Positions 1 through 7,668 of a DNA stretch of 11,617 nt are shown here, piece after piece. The translations under genes and the position numbers were made by a program. The stretch's first letter is position 1. Every line of letters starts with the position of its first letter. The notes beneath the pieces were generated by a model, which saw nothing but the letters and a program-made list of their open reading frames with translations, was not told where the DNA came from and searched no databases. The DNA comes from JARIHD01 sp041743655 (GTDB lineage Bacteria; Patescibacteriota; Saccharimonadia; Saccharimonadales; UBA4665). The stretch spans positions 1 to 11,617 of the forward strand of contig JBGTMJ010000051.1 in assembly GCA_041743655.1 (NCBI GenBank). Reading direction: 5' to 3'.

Positions 1-2164
1 ATCCACGAAGTTTAGCTTCAGGCGTACTTGCAAACAGTTCACGTATAGGTGTAAACAAGCCAGTGTAGGTTGCCGGGTTCGAACGCGGAGTACGCCCAAT
101 CGGCGACTGATCAATAACGATTGCTTTGTCGAGATGTTCAAGGCCTTCGATGTCATCGTGGAGCCCGGGAACGCTGTTGGCCCGCATCAGCCGCGCCTGC
201 AGCTCCTTAGCCAAGATGTCATTAATCAGGCTTGATTTACCTGACCCTGATACACCGCTCACGACCACTAATTTGCCAAGAGGAACCTCCACATCAATAT
301 TCTGCAGATTATTTTCACGGGCGCCACGGATAAACAGTGATTTGCTGTTACCACTGCGACGCTTCTTTGGCACTGGGATACTTTTCGCTCCTGATAGATA
401 TTGCCCTGTAATACTCTTTGGGTTCCTGGCTACTTCTTCAGGCAAGCCATAGGCAACTACATGGCCACCATGCACCCCTGCCCCAGGGCCAATATCCAAT
501 AGGTAGTCTGCCGTACGTATAGTGTCTTCGTCGTGTTCAACAACTATCACCGTATTGCCAAGGTCACGTAGATGTTTAAGCGTAGTAATGAGCCGACCGT
601 TATCGCGCTGATGCAGCCCGATACTCGGCTCGTCCAACACATACAATACTCCCTGCAAACCCGAGCCAATCTGGGTAGCCAGACGAATACGCTGGGCTTC
701 ACCGCCGGAGAGTGTCGTCGCTCCACGCAGCAAGGTCAGATAATTTAATCCAACGTCGCGCAAAAAGCCCAAACGGGCGCCGATTTCCTTGAGTATCTGC
801 TGGGCAATGTGTAATTCTTTGTCGGTAAACTTGACATTACGGAAAAACTCAACCGCTTTGTCAATCGAAAGCTCACAAATGTCCATAATTGACATGTCAG
901 TTATGGTGATTGCCAGTACTTCCGGCTTTAACCTCCGGCCCTTGCAGGCATAGCACGGTCTTTCCTGCATAAAACGTTCGATGTTCGCCCGCATAAAATC
1001 ACTGTCAGTTTCTTTATGGCGCCGCTCAAGATTAGTGATCACGCCTTCATACGTCGTGTCAAACGAACGGCCAACACCTAAGCTGACACGGTATTTTTCA
1101 TTACCGGTGCCATACAAAAGACGATCGAGGTTTTCCTTACTTAATTGGCCTGTCGGAACGTGCAAGCTGAAGACATACCTCTCCGCCACCGCCTGCATCT
1201 TTTTCATATACCAGGCGTCGGTGCTGACATGATTAAACGGACGAATAGCACCTTCGGCTATAGTAAGCCGGCCGTTAGGGATAACAAGTTCAGGGTCTAC
1301 TTCGAGACGCGATCCAAGACCTGTACATACTGGGCACGCCCCATGGGGGCTGTTGAAGCTGAAGGTTCTGGGCTCAAGTTCCGGTATCGCCACTTCCGGG
1401 TGATCTATGCAGGCGTAGAGCAAGCTGTACTGGAATTCTTCATTCGCATCAGCCTCAACCACACGTATCTTGCCATCAGCAGTTTCCAGTGCCTGTTCAA
1501 CAGACTGTGCCAAACGGCTGCGGCTTTCTTCGTCGTTGACCAGACGGTCAATAACAACTTCAACCGTGTGCTTGTAGTTTTTGTCGAGTTCTGGGAACTC
1601 ATCAAGCGCATACACGACGCCATCCACGCGGACCCTGGCAAAGCCAGCCCGCATGTATTGTTCGGGTATATGTTCGAAAGCACCTTTCTTATCTGTAACG
1701 ATAGGGGCAAGAATCATCAGCCGCGCGCCGGTAGGCAATGCTGCTATTTTATCGACAATATTGGCCGTGGTTTGACGCGTCACCGTTTTGCCACATACCG
1801 GACAATGAGGCACACCAATACGAGCAAACAACAAACGCAGATAATCATATATTTCGGTGACTGTCGCAACGGTACTGCGCGGGTTACGGCTGGTGGACTT
1901 CTGGTCTATGGAAATAGCTGGTGACAAACCATCAATTTGGTCGACGTCAGGCTTCTCCATAAGGCCCAGGAACTGGCGGGCATAGCTGCTCAAGCTCTCG
2001 ACATAGCGGCGCTGGCCCTCAGCGTAAATGGTGTCAAATGCAAGGCTTGACTTGCCGGAGCCAGACAGACCTGTAATCACTACCAATTTATTACGCGGCA
2101 GCTCAACATCAATATTCTTGAGGTTGTGTTCCCGGGCACCTTTAACTATTATATTTTCCGACAT
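1..2164 (-). CDS. uvrA: UvrA, excinuclease ABC subunit A (C-terminal part beyond the window)
   Basis: UvrA is the damage-sensing ATPase of nucleotide excision repair. It dimerises, loads UvrB on lesions and then leaves. The frame starts at ATG 2164 and stays open for 721 codons to the left edge. Visible in order: Walker A GLSGSGKS (residues 32-39), a CPVCG pair (C121/C124), CPVCTGLG (C277/C280), CYACKGRRL (C404/C407), the ABC signature LSGGEAQ (485-491), Walker B VLYVLDEPSIGLHQRD shortly after, then the second-domain Walker A GVSGSGKSS (637-645) and the RTPRSNPATYTG block near the end. Bacterial UvrA is about 940 residues, so roughly 220 are missing, including the second zinc-finger module and the second signature and Walker B. 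The start is supported by GGGGTGAT five bases upstream and by alignment with the usual UvrA N-terminus (REHNLKNI). It is transcribed away from the PGPGW gene. No frameshift or lost catalytic residue is seen. Confidence 0.98.
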   Translation of the reverse strand, partial: MSENIIVKGAREHNLKNIDVELPRNKLVVITGLSGSGKSSLAFDTIYAEGQRRYVESLSSYARQFLGLMEKPDVDQIDGLSPAISIDQKSTSRNPRSTVATVTEIYDYLRLLFARIGVPHCPVCGKTVTRQTTANIVDKIAALPTGARLMILAPIVTDKKGAFEHIPEQYMRAGFARVRVDGVVYALDEFPELDKNYKHTVEVVIDRLVNDEESRSRLAQSVEQALETADGKIRVVEADANEEFQYSLLYACIDHPEVAIPELEPRTFSFNSPHGACPVCTGLGSRLEVDPELVIPNGRLTIAEGAIRPFNHVSTDAWYMKKMQAVAERYVFSLHVPTGQLSKENLDRLLYGTGNEKYRVSLGVGRSFDTTYEGVITNLERRHKETDSDFMRANIERFMQERPCYACKGRRLKPEVLAITITDMSIMDICELSIDKAVEFFRNVKFTDKELHIAQQILKEIGARLGFLRDVGLNYLTLLRGATTLSGGEAQRIRLATQIGSGLQGVLYVLDEPSIGLHQRDNGRLITTLKHLRDLGNTVIVVEHDEDTIRTADYLLDIGPGAGVHGGHVVAYGLPEEVARNPKSITGQYLSGAKSIPVPKKRRSGNSKSLFIRGARENNLQNIDVEVPLGKLVVVSGVSGSGKSSLINDILAKELQARLMRANSVPGLHDDIEGLEHLDKAIVIDQSPIGRTPRSNPATYTGLFTPIRELFASTPEAKLRG

Positions 2165-2189
2165 GAATCACCCCGCTTAAAACCGCTCT

Positions 2190-2218
2190 AGTATAGTCTT
2201 AAAATGGAACTTTTACCA
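2190..2218 (-). promoter_or_regulatory. Probable uvrA promoter
   Basis: Reading the minus strand, TGGTAA (2213-2218) is separated by 17 bp from TATACT (2190-2195). This places the transcript start near 2183, giving a leader of about 19 bases that carries the GGGGTGAT ribosome site (2167-2174). The same -10 hexamer, and a -35 differing by one base, occur upstream of two other minus-strand genes in the window. No SOS-box-like dyad was recognised here. Confidence 0.55.
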
Positions 2219-2344
2219 GTCCCTACATACCGTGAGTTCTGTCAACTGGCTTGCAATAGCCGCAGGAGCAGGGGGCTGAAACGTTTAACAACCCTGTATG
2301 TTGTCAAGAAGCCCAAGCCACACATGAAATACTCGATAGCTCGC

Positions 2345-2353
2345 TGGTATAAT
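2345..2353 (+). promoter_or_regulatory. Extended -10 promoter of the PGPGW gene, probably leaderless
   Basis: TGGTATAAT is a perfect extended -10 element (TGnTATAAT). Only six bases separate it from the ATG at 2360, so a normal start 6-7 bases downstream would put the first RNA base on the A of the ATG. No good -35 hexamer lies 16-18 bp upstream, as expected for an extended -10 promoter. No ribosome binding site at usable spacing precedes the ATG. Confidence 0.55.
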
Positions 2354-2359
2354 AGAGAC

Positions 2360-2680
2360 ATGCTAAACGTCAGACGCTGGTGGCGACACATTCCGGTATC
2401 GGTACGCAAACCGATCGTCTTCATGGTAGGGTCGTTTTTTATTCTTGCTGCTGCTGCAACTGGCTGGTTACCAGGGCCAGGTGGGATACCCCTCTTCCTT
2501 ATCGGAATAGCTATTCTAGCAACTGAATTTGTATGGGCAGAGCGCCTCAAGCACAAGATTCTCAATTTTATCAAGCATATAGCCATTTGGTATAAAGCAT
2601 GGAAACTGGTCGGCACGATCCTACTCGTCGGATGTTTATCTATTGTCCTAGCGACCCTGTATATTGTGTTTTTCCGATAA
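2360..2680 (+). CDS. Small PGPGW-type (TIGR02611-like) membrane protein
   Basis: A 106-residue integral membrane protein of unknown function. A basic N-terminus (NVRRWWRHIPVSVRKP) leads into a first hydrophobic stretch (about residues 21-35), then the hallmark WLPGPGGIPLFLIGIAIL followed by ATEFVWAERLKHK. A last hydrophobic segment (about 85-105) ends near the C-terminus. The P-G-P-G-G loop and the ATEF-WA block match the putative transmembrane PGPGW family, common in actinobacteria and CPR bacteria. In-frame ATGs exist at 2204 and 2324. I prefer 2360 because the -10 element TATAAT (2348-2353) lies between them and it, and family members begin close to the first helix. It is the only plus-strand gene and ends 15 bases from the converging sbcB stop. 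Confidence 0.8.
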   Translation: MLNVRRWWRHIPVSVRKPIVFMVGSFFILAAAATGWLPGPGGIPLFLIGIAILATEFVWAERLKHKILNFIKHIAIWYKAWKLVGTILLVGCLSIVLATLYIVFFR

Positions 2681-2695
2681 AGGTTATAGCAGTAG

Positions 2696-4147
2696 TTACT
2701 CCCCGCTCGGCTCGGGCATGATGCTCTCGGCATACAGGCGTAGTTCTTCCAAAAGGTACGTTTGGTGCTGGGTTAGCCCTTCGCGAGCAGCAATGTCTTG
2801 CAGACGGGCAAAAAACTTCGCCATGCGGCTATGCTGGCCACCGCTGAGTAGCTTACGCTCACAGAACTGTTCCCAGCCTCGACGCTCTTCGTCTGTTAAT
2901 AGCTTGGCATAATTCCGGGCTTTATATAAGGGCAATAACGCATCCAGTCTGCTATCTTTAAAGTCCAGTCCTAAGCTTCCCAGCTCCTTGGGCTCGGCAG
3001 CCCGCACCACTCTCATGATCTGTTTATCCTCATTGTCAAAAAATCCATTGTATATGCACGAGTCCACGTCTTGATCGATGCTCACAAGAGCAGTTTGTTC
3101 ACGCTCACGATTCCCTTCGAGTATCTCCCAGGCTTTACATAAACGTGCCTCAAGATCGTTCAGAGATTTTAGTCTAGCAAGGTTCTTTTTTATAACCGAC
3201 ATGTCAATTTTCAAACGCTTTTGGCTGGCTTCGTCCAGAACACCCAGTGGTGCCACCGCCGGGCAATGATTGTATTGTAATGTTTTGATTGGCAAACGCG
3301 GTTCTTCAATATCTTTTTTCCAGCGCCACAGTTCGGCTAATTGTTCTGCCGTAGAGTCTTTATACGGAGTCGGATCATAGCGCAAATCGTACACGAACGC
3401 ACCTTGTCTTTTAGGGTGGTCGCAAATGGTGGCAACGATGGTAGCTTTTTCAAATTCGCTGGAATATCTGCCACTCGTATACACAAACGGCTGGTCGCCT
3501 GTTACCATTTCGGCAACCTTACGCTTATCACGCATGGTGAGCAAGAATTCAAACAGCTTTTCTTGTTTATTTCGAATCATCCGGGCAACCGCTATAGTCG
3601 CATCGACGTCACTGAGAGCGTCGTGGGCATGCTGATGTTCCAGCTTATTTAAGGCCGCTAGCAGCTCTAGACGGTTGGTAGGGTTGCCTTTCGTATCAAA
3701 AGGCCAGGCAATGCCGTCAGGGCGCAGTGCCCTGGTCATACGCACCACATCAAGCATATCCCACTTGGAACGGCCATCCTGCCATTGCCACTCGTACGGG
3801 TCATAGAAGTTACGGTAGTGCAGGCAGCGCATAAATTCGTCATCAAAACGTACACTGTTATAGCCGACAAAAATAGTACCGGGCGTAGCAACCTCCTGCG
3901 TAAAATAATGCAGAAACTCCGACTCGCTCATACCATCAGCAATCGTAGCCTGGGGCGTTATGCCTGTTACGAGGATTGCATCAGGGTCGGGCACAACGTC
4001 CGCGGTCATGCGTATTAAAACGTTGGCCGGGTCGCCGCTAGGGCGCAACTCTAAATCGGTTCGCTGGCCTGCAAACTGCATGACCCTGGCCTCAAAAGGG
4101 CTAAAACCACTCGTTTCAAGATCATAAAAGAAAAAGCTGACACCCAT
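2696..4147 (-). CDS. sbcB: Exodeoxyribonuclease I (SbcB), DEDDh 3'-5' ssDNA exonuclease
   Basis: Exonuclease I degrades single-stranded DNA from the 3' end and takes part in recombination and mismatch repair. The 483-residue product is close to the E. coli length (475) and is colinear with it. The active-site residues sit at a constant offset of six from E. coli: D9 and E11 (YDLET), D102 (VRFDDE), H175 and D180 (HAHDALSDVDATI). Other matching blocks are LVTGITPQ (59-66), YRNFYDPYEW (111-120), WDMLDVVRMTRALRPDGI (129-146), the NHCPAVAPL region, and IYNGFFDNEDKQIMR in the exonuclease-C part. ATG 4147 is the only sensible start, and the motif DLET follows at the normal distance. The ribosome site is weak. 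It lies 34 bases after obg and probably shares its transcript. Its 3' end converges on the PGPGW gene, and I see no clear terminator between them. Confidence 0.95.
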   Translation of the reverse strand: MGVSFFFYDLETSGFSPFEARVMQFAGQRTDLELRPSGDPANVLIRMTADVVPDPDAILVTGITPQATIADGMSESEFLHYFTQEVATPGTIFVGYNSVRFDDEFMRCLHYRNFYDPYEWQWQDGRSKWDMLDVVRMTRALRPDGIAWPFDTKGNPTNRLELLAALNKLEHQHAHDALSDVDATIAVARMIRNKQEKLFEFLLTMRDKRKVAEMVTGDQPFVYTSGRYSSEFEKATIVATICDHPKRQGAFVYDLRYDPTPYKDSTAEQLAELWRWKKDIEEPRLPIKTLQYNHCPAVAPLGVLDEASQKRLKIDMSVIKKNLARLKSLNDLEARLCKAWEILEGNREREQTALVSIDQDVDSCIYNGFFDNEDKQIMRVVRAAEPKELGSLGLDFKDSRLDALLPLYKARNYAKLLTDEERRGWEQFCERKLLSGGQHSRMAKFFARLQDIAAREGLTQHQTYLLEELRLYAESIMPEPSGE

Positions 4148-4161
4148 ATCTTACTACCCAG

Positions 4162-4173
4162 TTTAGCACGCTA
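4162..4173. repeat. Short palindrome between obg and sbcB
   Basis: TTAGC-AC-GCTAA is a 5-bp dyad with a two-base centre, located in the 34-base gap between the obg stop and the sbcB start. It is too short and too tight to fold as an intrinsic terminator and has no T-run. It could be a protein-binding half-site pair or chance. Confidence 0.3.
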
Positions 4174-4181
4174 AGTTGTGG

Positions 4182-5459
4182 TTAATAAGTCAGTTCGCCC
4201 ATGTCACCTATACGGATTCTGTCTCCAGGCTTTATGCCTTCACGCATGAGGCCGTGCATAATGCCTGTTCTTTGCATAATATCGCGTAAGCGCTCCACGC
4301 CCTCCTGGCTGCTAAAATGCGTACGGGATGCAAACCGTTCGATTTTTTGTCCTCTGACTATATAGAGGCCGTCTTCTCGTTTGATCGCAGACCATGCTTC
4401 ACCCTCACTATTTATAGTGATAACAGGTATGCTAGGTTCTTCGGTCTGCTCCTTATTGTGTTTAGTTCTTTCTTTTCTAACTATAGCCAATACTTTACGT
4501 AGAAATTCGGTAATACCCTGCTTGGATTGAGCCGAAAGGGTCATAAGCTTAGCATTCTTGCCAGCAACTTTCTTCAATTGAGCCAACTGATCTTTCACAA
4601 TATCCTGGTCAAGACCTTCAACTTTGGTCAGCACGATTACTTGTGGCCGCCCTGTCAAATCAACCTTATATGCAGCCAATTCGTTTTGAATAGTTGTATA
4701 AGCGGCAGCCACGTCTTCCTGATAGGCATCTATCAGATGTGCCAGAACTGCTGTGCGTTCTACATGGCGCAAGAACTCGTCTCCCAGGCCCTTACCCTCG
4801 GCTGCACCCTCAATGAGTCCTGGGATATCAGCAAATAGCATGCTAACTTCACCGTCCACATCCACCACGCCGAGGTTTGGTGTCAATGTCGTAAAAGGAT
4901 AATTGGCAATTTCGGGCCGGGCGTTGCTTATGACACTCAGTAGCGTTGATTTGCCGGCATTAGGCAGTCCCACCAAGCCAACGTCAGCGATCATTTTTAG
5001 CTCAAGGTTTGCGGCAAAAGCTTCGCCTGGTTCGCCCTTTTCGGCCACCCGGGGAGCCTGGCGCCGAGAAGATACAAAGTGGGCATTGCCAAAGCCGCCG
5101 TGGCCCCCTTTGGCAACCACCGCGCGTTGGCCATCCACCGTAAGATCGGCAAGCACTTTACCGTTCTGGTCTATGATTGCGGTGCCTACCGGTAATTTTA
5201 CAATTCTGTCGTTGCCATTTTTGCCGTGTTTACGCCGCTTACCACCTGGCGTTCCATTGTCGGCTTTGATCTCTCTCTGGAAACGAAAGTTTGCGAGCGT
5301 ATTCTCATTACGGCTGGCAACAAAGACTACGTCGCCACCCTTGCCGCCGTCACCACCATCAGGACCGCCCTTGTCAACATATTTTTCATGCCGGAAACTG
5401 ACGGCCCCATTGCCGCCGTCACCTGCTTTAACCATTACTGCTGCTTTATCAACAAACAT
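4182..5459 (-). CDS. obgE: GTPase Obg (ObgE/CgtA)
   Basis: Obg is an essential GTPase that acts in late assembly of the large ribosomal subunit and in growth control. The 425-residue protein has all three family domains. The glycine-rich Obg fold (about 1-158) shows KAGDGGNGAVSF, GGPDGGDGGKGG and the KGG-GG-GN block. The G domain has P-loop GLPNAGKST (164-172), G2 YPFTTL with T190/T191, G3 DIPG (211-214), G4 TKVE (278-281) and G5 SA (309-310). The C-terminal OCT domain runs from about 340 to 425 (GLYIVRGQKIE, GDRIRIGDMGELTY). The G4 motif departs from the usual NKxD: the guanine-specifying aspartate is a glutamate. ATG 5459 begins MFVDKA, a typical Obg start. It sits 38 bases after the upstream orphan gene and 34 before sbcB, with only a weak GAG ribosome site. 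Confidence 0.97.
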   Translation of the reverse strand: MFVDKAAVMVKAGDGGNGAVSFRHEKYVDKGGPDGGDGGKGGDVVFVASRNENTLANFRFQREIKADNGTPGGKRRKHGKNGNDRIVKLPVGTAIIDQNGKVLADLTVDGQRAVVAKGGHGGFGNAHFVSSRRQAPRVAEKGEPGEAFAANLELKMIADVGLVGLPNAGKSTLLSVISNARPEIANYPFTTLTPNLGVVDVDGEVSMLFADIPGLIEGAAEGKGLGDEFLRHVERTAVLAHLIDAYQEDVAAAYTTIQNELAAYKVDLTGRPQVIVLTKVEGLDQDIVKDQLAQLKKVAGKNAKLMTLSAQSKQGITEFLRKVLAIVRKERTKHNKEQTEEPSIPVITINSEGEAWSAIKREDGLYIVRGQKIERFASRTHFSSQEGVERLRDIMQRTGIMHGLMREGIKPGDRIRIGDMGELTY

Positions 5460-5497
5460 ATATTGCTCATAATAATAACCAATGTCTATCTAGTTAG

Positions 5498-6430
5498 CTA
5501 CCTGTCCCACCTGGAGACGGGAGTTGAGTACCGTCGGCGGCTTCCACGATTAACAGTAACAGGTTCTTGGCAGCGATTGAAAAGATTGTTTGTTATGTGG
5601 TCTAACTCGTCACTGCCCTCCATGGTCGGTGCAACTGCTTCGGAATTCTCCTTCGCCTCCCATTCAGAAAGACATATAGCTCCAATGTGTTCTATATCTT
5701 CAAAGTTATACCGCCTAGCATAAATACTTGCTATGCCCGCTCTCTCATAACGAATGCTATGTTTTTTGCTGGTCTTCGGCCTACTCTTTTTTATCTGTAG
5801 CTTTCTGGTCGGATTATCAAAATCAACAACTGGAGATTGCAAAAATACACCACAATCCCAATTAAAGTTTATCGTTCGATCCACCCTTTCATTATAGCGT
5901 TTATCTTCTCTCACCAGCGCCCGTCTGCTGACATAGCCAAACTTTTTTCCTGCCTCCAACGCCCGTGCTCCCAATAAGGGCAGCACAGATTCTAGCCGAG
6001 AACACTGAGCCTGCTCCTGAGAGGCGAACTGCTTGGTAAACATAAAAGCCTTCAACGTGTCCGGAAATGAAACTTTAATCTCCTCTTCGCGTGCAGCTTG
6101 TCGCCAACTTGTGAGTTCACTACGCCTGAACGCGGCTTCGATAGCCGAAGGACAGAGCGCAGGGAAACGTACTGGGTCATACTCTTTTGCCCAAAGCACC
6201 CGGCGGATAACTGTTTCCAAAAAATAGGCAGAAATTGCGAGGTGTTCATCGCATTTGTTCGGATCACGAACTGCTAAATCAATACTCATATCAGCACCAG
6301 TAAGCAAAAAATCAGCGGGAGGCGCTGTGCCGTATAGTACCTTCAGCCCGTTTTCTAGCTCAGTCCTTTGTGGCCGTTCATCGCCATGTGAACGGTACCA
6401 TGTCATTACGTCTTTTGGTTCACCAGCCAT
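5498..6430 (-). CDS. Hypothetical protein, 310 residues, not recognised
   Basis: I cannot assign a family. The product looks soluble: no signal peptide or membrane segment is visible. It has six cysteines (60, 93, 143, 193, 253 and 287), none in a CxxC pair. A helical, charged N-terminal half (for example ETVIRRVLWAKEYDP, residues 72-86) contrasts with a central part rich in aromatic and basic residues (GYVSRRALVREDKRYNERVD; KSRPKTSKKHS near 215-224). An acidic stretch follows around 257-278, and the tail is arginine-rich (RGSRRRYSTPVSRWDR). The basic runs would suit nucleic-acid binding, but that is inference only. ATG 6430 is preceded by AGGA at seven bases. It has its own promoter overlapped by a perfect inverted repeat, and obg follows 38 bases later. 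It may be a lineage-specific gene; codon composition does not look foreign by eye. Confidence 0.75.
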   Translation of the reverse strand: MAGEPKDVMTWYRSHGDERPQRTELENGLKVLYGTAPPADFLLTGADMSIDLAVRDPNKCDEHLAISAYFLETVIRRVLWAKEYDPVRFPALCPSAIEAAFRRSELTSWRQAAREEEIKVSFPDTLKAFMFTKQFASQEQAQCSRLESVLPLLGARALEAGKKFGYVSRRALVREDKRYNERVDRTINFNWDCGVFLQSPVVDFDNPTRKLQIKKSRPKTSKKHSIRYERAGIASIYARRYNFEDIEHIGAICLSEWEAKENSEAVAPTMEGSDELDHITNNLFNRCQEPVTVNRGSRRRYSTPVSRWDR

Positions 6431-6448
6431 TGTGGATCCTATAAATAA

Positions 6449-6484
6449 TGTAATAAAGTATACAGAAATTCTACTTTATTACAA
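6449..6484 (-). promoter_or_regulatory. Promoter of the orphan gene with an overlapping 12-bp operator-like dyad
   Basis: A perfect 12-bp inverted repeat, TGTAATAAAGTA (6449-6460) and TACTTTATTACA (6472-6483), is separated by 11 bases. On the minus strand the same stretch contains TTGTAA (6479-6484), a 16-bp spacer and TATACT (6457-6462). The right arm covers most of the -35 and the left arm covers part of the -10, with the dyad centre in the spacer. This is a typical geometry for a repressor operator. An intrinsic terminator for the upstream hydrolase gene is less likely, because the stem is almost all A-T and lacks a clean U-tract. Confidence 0.6.
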
Positions 6485-6516
6485 TGTAGTAATGGGGCTG
6501 GCTGCCAACAGACTCC

Positions 6517-7662
6517 TTAATGGATATAGCTATAACTCGCGGCCTGGCCAGCCGGAACAAGCTTCCAGTCAACTCTACCCCAACCACCAGCCGGGCGCGA
6601 ATCGGTTGCCGATACCTGCCCACGGGAATTCATTTCCGAAACCCAAATACTACCATCTTCGTTGACCCGTTCCACAAACGCCACATGCCCCGCACCACGT
6701 TGCGAAGTCACGACAGCAGCACCATACGCCGGGCTTTTATTGACCAGCAGACCTGCACTTGGGGCACGGTTATCCCACGTGCTGGCATTGCCAAGTCCCC
6801 CTGGTATTGGCCGCCCGATTTCAGCGCGTTTGTTCGCTACATACCATGTACAAAATCCTCTGTCATAGCCGTTATAGCCGCCAGAACCAAAGCTGAACGA
6901 AATTGCATAGCTAGCTCGGGCCACAACCGGTGCAGGCTGCTGGCCATCAGGAATAATAATCTGCGTACCAACTGAAAGCCCGCTGATCTCGGCATCGTTA
7001 TAGGCAATAATTTTTTCCTTGTTGGCGCGGTACCTTTGAGCAAGAGTATCAGGCGTATCACCTGGTTTGACCGTATATACAATACCACTTACCGGTGGAA
7101 CCACCAGATTAACGCCCGGGGTAACAGCAGTACCGTTTAGACCATTCGACCACATAATGCTCTCTGAAGTGACACCAAACTTAGTAGCAATAGCTGTAAC
7201 ACTATCACCGTTCTGGACTGTGTAGGTTGTGATATCCTTCCGACTCTTCAGAGCAGTTGCCACAATCTGCGGTTTAGTAATGATCGTTGTGTATGCTGGA
7301 GGTACTGCGAGTTTAGCATCCACACTGTCAGCATTTTCAATCACACCATCAAGTTCAGACAAGTTAGTCATTTGGGCCAGATTAACAGCAATATCGGCAG
7401 AAGAAAGTTGGTCCAAGGGATCACTAATACTGTTTGTCGAGTTCGCGGGCACGCTACTGTAGGTCGTACCTGCCGACGGGCTTTGCACTACAAACAGCAC
7501 GATGCCAACAAGCAGGCCCAGGTTAAGAACCAGAATGCTATAACGAACAAAACGATGTTGCTTTATAATACGCAAAGATCGTTTTTTGAGATGCAAAAAG
7601 AAGCCTTCGGTGTGAGCGAGCTGGTTCCGTAAGTACTCTGTCTTATCAATCGAATAACTAAT
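6517..7662 (-). CDS. Membrane-anchored LysM-LysM-CHAP peptidoglycan hydrolase
   Basis: A cell-wall hydrolase expected outside the membrane. CHAP domains are amidases or endopeptidases that cut peptidoglycan peptides, and LysM repeats bind its glycan. Numbering from an ATT start at 7662 (381 residues): a basic cytosolic tail, a membrane anchor about 39-59, a Ser/Thr-rich linker, LysM 1 (145-189, TYTVQNGDSV), LysM 2 (195-238, VYTVKPGDTP), and CHAP (about 262-372) with C271 (GFCTWYV), H326 (GAGHVAF) and N345 (EMNSRG) as probable catalytic residues. C271 is the only cysteine. No ATG fits. TTG 7596 would give 359 residues but has no good ribosome site, whereas ATT 7662 has AGGAG six bases upstream and a promoter just before it. 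The gene is separated from mltG by its own promoter and probably acts with it in wall remodelling. Domain call is firm; the start is less so. Confidence 0.9.
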   Translation of the reverse strand: MSYSIDKTEYLRNQLAHTEGFFLHLKKRSLRIIKQHRFVRYSILVLNLGLLVGIVLFVVQSPSAGTTYSSVPANSTNSISDPLDQLSSADIAVNLAQMTNLSELDGVIENADSVDAKLAVPPAYTTIITKPQIVATALKSRKDITTYTVQNGDSVTAIATKFGVTSESIMWSNGLNGTAVTPGVNLVVPPVSGIVYTVKPGDTPDTLAQRYRANKEKIIAYNDAEISGLSVGTQIIIPDGQQPAPVVARASYAISFSFGSGGYNGYDRGFCTWYVANKRAEIGRPIPGGLGNASTWDNRAPSAGLLVNKSPAYGAAVVTSQRGAGHVAFVERVNEDGSIWVSEMNSRGQVSATDSRPAGGWGRVDWKLVPAGQAASYSYIH

Positions 7663-7668
7663 ATAGCG

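Noticed and set aside
126..452. A 108-codon plus-strand frame near the left edge
   Set aside because: Antisense to the second ATPase domain of uvrA.
1145..1924. A 259-codon open frame on the plus strand
   Set aside because: It is antisense to uvrA, whose protein is unmistakable over the same bases; the translation resembles no family and no ribosome site precedes it.
2681..2720. Bidirectional terminator between the converging PGPGW gene and sbcB
   Set aside because: Only a four-pair CCCG/CGGG stem inside the sbcB end is seen, with no T-run on either strand.
2242..2733. A 163-codon minus-strand frame opposite the PGPGW gene
   Set aside because: It overlaps both the PGPGW gene and the end of sbcB, and has no domain-like content. 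The plus-strand gene has the family motif.
4903..5472. A 189-codon plus-strand frame rich in proline and serine
   Set aside because: It is the mirror of the glycine-rich Obg fold on the other strand; proline runs arise from reading glycine codons backward.
6449..6483. Inverted repeat read as an intrinsic terminator or a mobile-element end
   Set aside because: The stem has only two G-C pairs per twelve and lacks a proper U-tract. No transposase, target duplication or second copy is present in the window.
6255..6665. A plus-strand frame spanning the gap between the orphan gene and the hydrolase gene
   Set aside because: It runs across two minus-strand coding ends and the promoter dyad, with no start signal; composition is arbitrary.
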